A stretch of DNA of 64,000 nucleotides from Bursaphelenchus xylophilus (Eukaryota > Nematoda > Chromadorea > Rhabditida > Aphelenchoididae). The notes beneath the pieces are model-generated. The model was not told the DNA's origin. It saw only the letters and a program-made list of their open reading frames with translations, and did not search any database. Positions within the stretch are counted from its first letter, which is position 1. Each line of letters begins with the position of its first letter. Position numbers and translations under genes: made by a program. Below are positions 57,403 through 64,000 of this stretch, piece by piece. The stretch covers positions 9,977,501-10,041,500 of the forward strand of contig CAJFCV020000005.1 of the NCBI GenBank assembly GCA_904066235.2, read 5' to 3'.

Positions 57403-59701
57403 CTAATCCGTCTCGTACTGTTTTCCCTCCAAGAACCAGCCGAACCACGGTCGCTCTCCCATGCACGGCAAATGCAATTCGTCTTCTTTCGTATCGTACC
57501 GATATTCCACCCGATCAATGGTCAGCTTCCTTAACAGCGCCGCTCGGACATTATCGGCTCGTTCGATGAGCGCCGGTGTGAGCTCGCTCCAGCGTGGTGC
57601 ATAGCCGTAGCGAACGGCGGCCTTCTGTTCCCCGAACAGATGAGCAATCTCGTAAACATTCCAGAACGACTCGGCGTGATGATGGCATTTCGTGTTCTTG
57701 CTCGGATTGTCGGTCATTTCCTTGCATTCGTCCGTCGAATTCTGTGGCGCAAGGCACTCGGGCGTCGTGGAGCAGAGATACCACCTAAAGCCGATGAAAA
57801 TAACAGAAGAAAAGCAAGGTCGGAATTTGCTGAAGAATTGCAAAATGTAGAACATGGGAGTGTTGTTCGTCAAATTGGGGCTTTAAAAGCATCAAAAAGC
57901 ACTTAAATTGGTCATCCTATCTAAAAATAGGGCCGTTTCTCTGAAGCGGAAGTTCTCAAAGTGCGAAGCTCAGATTTTAATGAAAATTGACGCAAACTTA
58001 CAGTACTTTTCTACAACATAAAGGCTTGATTTCTAGCTCGCGCTTTGCAGAAAGAACCTAGACTTTTAGCACAAAAGTTGATCAAAATTTGTAATTCTTT
58101 TTATGAGTTCATCAAATTTTCTTAGCGTTATGTCTACCAGGAGGGATAATATTTCCACATAAAATTTCTAAATTAGCCTACCATTTCATCATTTCGCGGG
58201 TGTACTTGCTGTCAATCAAAAACATTGACTTTCCGGACATTGCGGTCATCTGCGTGGCCTGATATGGGATTGGAAAGTACTCGTACATCCCTAAAAATTC
58301 AAATATTTATTAAAGCAAGTTGCACTCTACCTCGATGAGTAATTGAGGCAACGGTTTGTGTTGTCATTGTCAAAGGGACGGATGTTGGGAGGAATGAGAA
58401 TTTGATTTTGAATAAATAATCGATCAAAGAGATGGAAACCCCAGCATTCTCGACTTTGAATCGAGTTGTAGGGTCGGCATAGATGATGGAGTCAAACTTG
58501 TCCATGGCGTCGACGAGGACGAATTGATAGGCTCGCTCTCCCATCTGCTGCAGAGACTCCGGCCATTCAGATAGTGTGAAATTGGCCGTGTAACAGTTGC
58601 ACCACCAACGCATTTCTTTTTTCTATAAGAGCAAGAGTTGTAAAATACGGAAGTGGACATTTCTTCATAGTCATTTTCAATGTAATGCAATAAACGGATC
58701 GTCCGGAATAAGCAAAAAATAGCAGCAATGGCTTCGTTTTACGGAGGCTTTTTTGGTTTGAAAATTTTTGTTATTGACAGGTTTTATTGTCTGGGACTTT
58801 GTTGCAGAGATGTTCCGCTGGGCAGTGATTTCAGTCTGTCGGGAAAATAATGTGGACTTGTCTCAGCAAAATGTCTCGCCGCCTTGTCAGAGTCACGCAT
58901 TAAATATCCAGCTGCAGCGAGCTGTTGCAAAGCGATGATCGGCGATTCCAAGACGAATCCACATTATTTTCCCAACAAACTGATATAGCCAAAGTTATAT
59001 ACGCAAGCAAGGTTTAAGAAAAGGATAAGCACGATTTTAGAAATGATGACAAAATTTTAAATATGTATTTATCGGCTATGGGTCAACGAAACTATAAAAT
59101 TCGTCCCATTGCTTGCGGAAGTGTCGTTTAATTCCGCAAAGTTTGAGTGCCTGCCTCATTTTCCGTTTAAAATCCGCTATGAGTAAGAAGCGTTCCTACC
59201 TGCGCCTCTGTGAATCCAAAATCGTAGACAATAATCCTGCCCGCCGGGTAATACTTGGCCGTATTCATCGCCATCTTTTTCAGATATCCAAACGTTTTCT
59301 CCGTCCCATATGTAATGATGGTGGGTTGCCAACCATGCCCGATCAAATGTTGAAATTCCTCGGTTGAATCAATGTCCTCTTGCAGCAGACTCAACTTTTT
59401 CAGGTTCCTCAAGTTCTCCTCCGTGCAAGGGAATTTCTTGCCGAAAACAATTCTGCCGTCATCGTCCACTCCTTTGAAGCAGAACTAAAATTAGTTTTTG
59501 TAAAAATATTTTTTGAGTAAATTTTTGGCATGCGTGATAAATTGAACTCACATTTTCTCCACCGCACAAGCATTCTTCCGGCGCCGGCTTCGCCGGCCAC
59601 AAATTGTCGATGAGAAATTGCCGAACATAGAATAAGAGGAGAAAAACTGCAAAGGCTGTTAACCTAAGTGCCCAGCGGAGTTGGCATCTCGTTGCAGCCA
59701 T
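57403..59701 (-). CDS. DUF1647-family, glycosyltransferase-like type II membrane protein
   Basis: Five exons, 59701-59552, 59484-59200, 58622-58331, 58290-58182 and 57784-57403, join in phase to 405 residues. Seen: a short N-terminus and a signal anchor (~12-31, LTAFAVFLLLFYVRQFLI); a Cys-rich stem (CLCGGEN, FCFKG); PTIITYGTEKTFGYLKKMAM and GRIIVYDFGFTEAQ, matching the DUF1647 core (activity statement then ILYDLGL-type strand); FVLVDAMDKFDSIIYADPTTRF, an Asp-x-Asp-like segment (YADP) as expected of a GT-A fold; and a C-terminal domain with CHHHAESFWN. By family the protein is expected in the Golgi; the enzymatic reaction is not established. All introns have standard sites. Confidence 0.85.
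57930..58160 (-). repeat. Fragment of the long dispersed repeat, intronic
   Basis: GCTCAGATTTTAATGAAAAT and AGCTCGCGCTTTGCAGAAAG are the complement of pieces seen in other copies. It lies in intron 4 of the DUF1647 gene. Confidence 0.45.
58829..58985. mobile_element. MITE class B copy, intronic
   Basis: Left TTTCAGTCTGTCGGGAAAAT followed by AATGTGGACTTGTCTCAGC. Right GAATCCACATTATTTTCCCA followed by ACAAACTGATA. It lies in intron 2 of the DUF1647 gene. Confidence 0.88.
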
Positions 59702-59774
59702 CTAAAATGCATGTCAATATTAAGCCAAGAATTTCGCTATTTATTTAGACGGTAGTTTTCTCGATTTTCAGGAC

Positions 59775-60165
59775 AATTAGTTTTAAAATTCGAAAAAAGG
59801 GAAGGGTCCAATTGCGACGCTCAGATTTTGATGAAACTCGGCACAAATTTAGAATTTTTTCATTTTGTCAGACATGAGAGAATTGTAGCATCCGCCTTGC
59901 AGAAACGACCGAGATTTTTCGGTCAAAAGTCGGAAAAAATTGACATCTTTTTGGCAAACCTTGGCATAAAAAGTTTCGTACCTATTTCTAACGTAAAGCG
60001 TAATGTTTCAAACAAAAAAAAATATTTTTTGGCAATGCTGGCAAAAATACTCCTATAAAGTAATTTTCGCTGTGAACGCACTCCGCCTTTTCCGTGTTCC
60101 CTCTGCGGAAAAGATGGTTGAATATTTCGGCCGCACCTGCAAAGGTTGAGCTAAAATCTTCAGTC
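59775..60165 (-). repeat. Copy of the long dispersed repeat, reverse orientation
   Basis: GACGCTCAGATTTTGATGAA, CTATTTCTAACGTAAAGCGT and TGTTCCCTCTGCGGAAAAGA match other copies in reverse. It directly precedes a mariner-like element. Confidence 0.55.
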
Positions 60166-60180
60166 ATTCATACATATGTA

Positions 60181-61410
60181 TTAGGGTGTCCCATAAGTCT
60201 TGTGTATTTTTGGGTTTGAGAATTAAAGTCTCGTTTCGCAGGCCTAAATGAATGCATCCCTTAATGTTTGGCATTGTTGAAACCGCCATCTCTTACACTT
60301 ATAAGCAGCATAAAAACTTTAACTAATAACATGCCCTCCGGGAAAATACTTGAAATTTTTTAATATCATCAACTTCTGGGAAGGGCTGGGAAAACCATTC
60401 CGCTTTTTGATAAATGGGGCTGCACCTTTGCAATTGCATTTTTTAACACATCTACTAAGCACCCTGTCTCTAAATAAACTGTTTTCCCCTCTGAATTTGT
60501 TCTTATGACGTTTTCCTGCAGGTTTCTTGTATTAGGCACCATGGTGAATATTGTGATGTACATCATTTTGCGTATAACATTTTTTGAGGGCGGTTGCTCA
60601 GGTCGCGCCGATACCAGAGTGAAAAAAACATAACGTTCATGCGTCCTAACTATGAATCCGCTGGCTGTCATGCTCTGAATCACCACTAACCCAAAAAAAT
60701 TTGAAAAAATGTGGTGCATTTATTCAACACCAAAAAAGTTGGTATGGATACAAATAACATTGTAGTGTAGTGTGTTCTAAACAGTGTCATATGTGTTTTA
60801 TTTTAGCAAGAGGATTTTGGAATAGAGGTGCTGAGGGCTGAAAAATCAGTCAATTTAAAAAATTTTCTGTAAATTTTTAAAATAATTAGGAAATTTTTAA
60901 ATTAAGCTTATTTCAAGAAACAAAAGTGACACAGGCTGTGATTATAATGTCGTTGTGTTCACAAACAACAGTAGATTACCTACCATACGCAGCTACAGCC
61001 AACACTTTCTACTATTGGAAAATTGAGTCTGAAAAGCATGAGTGCAGCAGTTCTCATGTTATTTACACCACCACCAAGGTACGCCCGCTCGTGCTGCAGC
61101 GCCAATTAAAATAACATCTAGGGCTCTTGGGCGTCCTATTTTCACGTTTAATAGGCGTACACATCTGATTTTCCAAAGTATATACCCATTTTAACATCAG
61201 CAAGCAACATTTTTTTTGATGTCTAGTACAATATTGGGGTAGTGCGGGTAGCAGGTTGATTTTTTGCAGCTTTGCTGTATACGGTTTAAAAGCGCAATTC
61301 CTGATCTTCAAAACCGTATGTCTAACATATCTCGTAATGCGTTACAAAGCTCACAGGAATTCGCACAAGTCAACGACCCCAAAATACACAAGACTTATGG
61401 GACACCCTAA
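60181..61410. mobile_element. Tc1/mariner-like element
   Basis: 1230 bp, ends TTAGGGTGTCCCATAAGTCT and its exact complement for over 30 bp, flanked by TA (60179, 61411). A 116-codon minus-strand frame inside (60369-60719) is open, but no transposase motif was recognised. Probably non-autonomous. Confidence 0.88.
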
Positions 61411-62202
61411 TACTTGACCAAGCCCATGGGCAAATTGAAATACATATTTACAAGCCCATGCCCATGTGCAAACTAAAACCCAAGCGTCGCACTTCAAACG
61501 CTTCTCTGAAAAAATATCGAAAATGTAAATCCTGAAGTCCCAAGGTTCTTAGAACCCGGCGGCAATCTCCAACAAAACAAAATCCGAACACAAAAAAAGC
61601 AAACAACCACTGCAAGTTGCGCACGCTACACTTGCAATCCCCTCAACCCGGAAAAGATTTGCCGTCCATCAATCCCATTATTGACCAATCTTTTCTGGAA
61701 ACAGCCATACTATTTTGTTTCTGGTTTTATTATCCAAATACATCCCCTTGATTTCCCGGAAAGAGTGGATTTGAGACGCCAAACGAAGTGCCGTCGACGG
61801 ATACATACGAAGATACGCCGCGAGATAGTGAAACTCGCTTGTTTCCACGGGTTCCTCGGACGTGTTGAGGGAAGAAGACGCTAATTTCGGAGACGCTTTT
61901 AAAATACTTCTTTGTCTATATTATATGTGCAAGCAGCATGGAAGTGTCGTTTTCTTATAAAGAAGAATGGCCGAGGTACTGAAAAGCCTATCATTTTTTA
62001 TTAAGGGATTACCTCCTAGGATAGAAACGAGCATCTTAATTTTTACCCTAAGATTTGCGAAAAAAATGTCAGATGTTTGCCAAACTTCGACGTCGTACGA
62101 GCTACGGATCTGGCGTATGGCTTATTAGAAAACACTACGGCGCAAGCCAAAAAATTTCAAATTACAGAAGGCATACAAATCCCTTTATTCCCAGAAACGA
62201 AA
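61411..62202. other. Intergenic, nothing recognised
   Basis: Short frames only. Upstream exons of the plus-strand gene ending at 63893 might be here but could not be identified. Confidence 0.3.
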
Positions 62203-62919
62203 TTAAGCAATCATGACCTCTTCCCTTGTCGAGAATTGTCGCCCCGACGAGAATTGCCCACTCTTTCCCGTGGTCATGGCGCCCAATGAACTGTCTCCAT
62301 CAACGCGCCGAGGACGACATCCCATCAGCCGCATAACATATCGTCGGTACGCCTTGATCAAGTAAATTGTCAGGATGGCATTGGCTGAAGGAAGCCAGCT
62401 GAGCGGTGACATAACCGCTGTTCCTATCATTTTCCCGTCAAGTCGCCATTGCATGGCAATGCAGACCAATGCAATTGGGAAAATAGCGAAAATTCCAGCG
62501 TTTATTGTCTGAAAATTACATATATGTACAGTATGACCGTTGAAGTAAAAGGTGCTACAGTATTTCTTATAGCAATTTTGGGTTTTTATCGACTTGTACT
62601 CCAAGTGCGACGCCCAGATCGTTCTCTGCGCTTACTCTCTCGACGGGAGAGGAAAATCAGAGCGCTGCACTTGGAAACATTCCCTTATGAGTTATATGTA
62701 TATATGTAGTATATACAGAAAGGCTACATAACAAAATCATGCCCCTACCTGCGCAATCAAACTCCGAGTAAACTGTCGTTGCAGTTCTTTGGTGCGCTCG
62801 CTCGATTGTTGAATGCTCACTGCTTTCCAAGCCCTCAGGGTGTAGGATCCGGCCATTTGAACGCTAATGGCAGTGGCAACAAACCCACCGTAGAAGTAGC
62901 CGGCGGTTCCCCAGTCGCG
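62203..62919 (-). pseudogene. C-terminal half of a serpentine chemoreceptor (STR superfamily type)
   Basis: Two exons, 62919-62749 and 62508-62203, join in phase to 158 residues. Seen: a TM helix (YFYGGFVATAISVQMAG); the basic linker SSERTKELQRQFTRSLIAQ, as precedes TM6 in SRD/STR receptors; TM6 (GIFAIFPIALVCIAMQW); TM7 with SPLSWLPSANAILTIYLIKA followed by YRRYVMRLMG; and a tail. The first exon has a standard acceptor, but no exons for TM1-4 were found between it and 63.4 kb, where another gene's exons occur on the plus strand. So it may be 5'-truncated. An intact gene with exons beyond the window is possible. Confidence 0.7.
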
Positions 62920-63096
62920 CTGAAATTTAGGCTAACTGTAAAAGGTGAACGTTTATTTTCAAAAAAGTTTTCTTTAATTTTTCGTTTTGAATCATTTTCC
63001 AAACTTTCCGATCGCCTGTTGGTCGGTTGTTTTTCGGGTGCCTTGGAGAATGTATGGCTCAAATTCAACTACCCAATTTCTACATTTCCCCTGCAG

Positions 63097-63893
63097 TCCT
63101 TTCGATAGCCGGTGTGTTTGGAGACTTAGGTGAGTATTTTTGCTTCAGAGGGTCGATTTACAGCATACTAGGACACGTATTTATTATATTATAGTTCTTA
63201 AGACATCTTCTTAAACTCATATCAGTTTGTCGGGAAAATAACGTGGATTTGTCGCAGCAAGATGCCCTGCCTTGTCGCTGTTGCGCACCAAATCTCCAGC
63301 TCTGGCAAAGACTTTGCAAAGTGATAATGGGCGACAAATCCACATTATTTGCCCGACAGCTCATAGCTCAAGATGCGTACCTAGGGCACCTAAATTTACT
63401 TTTTCCTCTGGTGTAACTTGACTTCTGGTTCTCCTACTTGTTTACCTTTACTTCTCAGCACAAACCAAGACGTCTTGGACTACTACTACGCATGGGCCAC
63501 CTACGCCGAATTTTGTATGTTCCTTCTAAATGTCACGGCTCTGGTCTTGCTGTCTGCACTATATATTCGAGAGCGGCGACGGCGAAAAGAACTGGCGGAG
63601 GCTCAGGTCCTGGAAACGCCCTTCCACAACAGCTTTCAACGACTAAAAGTTCACACTCCGAGCATATCGCACTCTTGGGACAACGAGTAAGTTTGCAGCC
63701 GAAAATATTTTTTACTATTACTAAATATTGTAGAATAATAGACGGTTGAAATTGCTGTGCGGAAGGTTAATTTAATATGCATATTTTCAGCGAGGTCGTC
63801 AATTCGATAAGACAAAAATGCGTTAAAGGTCATAAGACCAGCCCTTCTCCATTGCTGAGCCCGAAAATCGAGTCTGCAACGAATACTCTGTAA
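63097..63893 (+). CDS. 3' exons of an unrecognised single-pass membrane protein
   Basis: Exons 63097-63129 (tentative), 63459-63686 and 63791-63893 join in phase. Seen: TNQDVLDYYYAWATYAEFCM leading into a TM helix (FCMFLLNVTALVLLSALYI), then a strong basic stop-transfer RERRRRKELAEA, and a Ser/Pro-rich cytoplasmic tail ending ATNTL. The first listed exon (PFDSRCVWRL) was chosen because only that frame matches the phase of the next exon. It requires further exons upstream that I could not find, so the protein is partial. AATAAA at 63929. No family is recognised; the architecture is that of a type I receptor or adhesion protein tail. Confidence 0.6.
63221..63365. mobile_element. MITE class B copy, intronic, well preserved
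   Basis: Left TATCAGTTTGTCGGGAAAAT followed by AACGTGGATTTGTCGCAGC. Right GCGACAAATCCACATTATTT followed by GCCCGACAGCTCATA. It lies in the intron between the 63097 and 63459 exons. Confidence 0.88.
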
Positions 63894-63928
63894 AGAGCAA
63901 GATGCGATTTTGCACTAATTTGGCCATA

Positions 63929-63934
63929 AATAAA
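63929..63934 (+). terminator. Poly(A) signal
   Basis: AATAAA 36 bases past the stop codon of the membrane-protein exons. Confidence 0.6.
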
Positions 63935-64000
63935 TTATTTCCATTCCTATAATACAAGGGAAAATTTGACGTCATTGTGTTTTATCCGCCCGATATTGCT

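Noticed and set aside
60369..60719. Possible transposase in the mariner-like element
   Set aside because: No helix-turn-helix or DDD/E segment recognised, so no transposase is called.
1..64000. tRNA, rRNA and CRISPR features
   Set aside because: A by-eye search for GGTTCGAATCC-type tRNA cores, rRNA-like conserved blocks and regularly spaced identical repeats found nothing convincing.

Overview
The window is eukaryotic nuclear DNA from a nematode, most likely a rhabditid relative of Caenorhabditis. The genes have short introns with GT donors and TTTTCAG-like acceptors. Several encode families that are nematode-specific or expanded in nematodes: a fatty-acid/retinol-binding protein, an SRT chemoreceptor, a DUF1248-type acetyltransferase, a DUF1647 protein and an NLP/caenacin-like Gly-Trp-Tyr peptide. 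No operon-like tandem cluster, rRNA, convincing tRNA or CRISPR was seen. Exon models were built by hand by joining open frames at GT/AG sites so that phases match.

Layout. 0-6.3 kb: gene-poor and full of MITEs. 6.4-10.5 kb: a non-alpha nicotinic-type receptor gene on the minus strand. A complete plus-strand acetyltransferase gene (7.9-9.6 kb) lies inside its fourth intron. 10.7-16.3 kb: repeats, including a hAT-like MITE with an 8-bp target duplication. 16.35-18.8 kb: two convergent genes, a VOPP1/Shisa-like membrane protein (+) and a FAR protein (-). 19.6-20.6 kb: a foldback element with minisatellite arms flanked by an 11-bp direct repeat. 21-32.6 kb: almost no supportable genes. 32.7-33.5 kb: an orphan single-pass membrane protein. 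35.7-45.2 kb: a 12-exon minus-strand gene for a 978-residue receptor-like protein; its largest intron holds one transposon nested in another. 48.7-51.9 kb: an SRT serpentine receptor with a mariner-like element in its second intron. 53.4-54.3 kb: a small orphan ORF and the Gly-rich peptide gene. 56.1-56.7 kb: a mariner-derived inverted-repeat element. 57.4-59.7 kb: the DUF1647 gene. 60.2-61.4 kb: another mariner-like element. 62.2-63.9 kb: the C-terminal half of a chemoreceptor (-) and the 3' exons of a single-pass membrane protein (+).

The genes do not form one pathway. Most encode membrane or secreted proteins (ligand-gated channel, chemoreceptors, lipid carrier, defence-type peptide, adhesion-like receptor), as is common in nematode accessory regions. 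The dominant feature of the window is mobile DNA. About 27 copies of one ~155-bp MITE family occur, in two classes with shared ends. There are also several TA-flanked Tc1/mariner-like elements, a palindromic 250-bp MITE in three copies, a hAT-like MITE and a foldback element. Many sit in introns without disturbing the exons.
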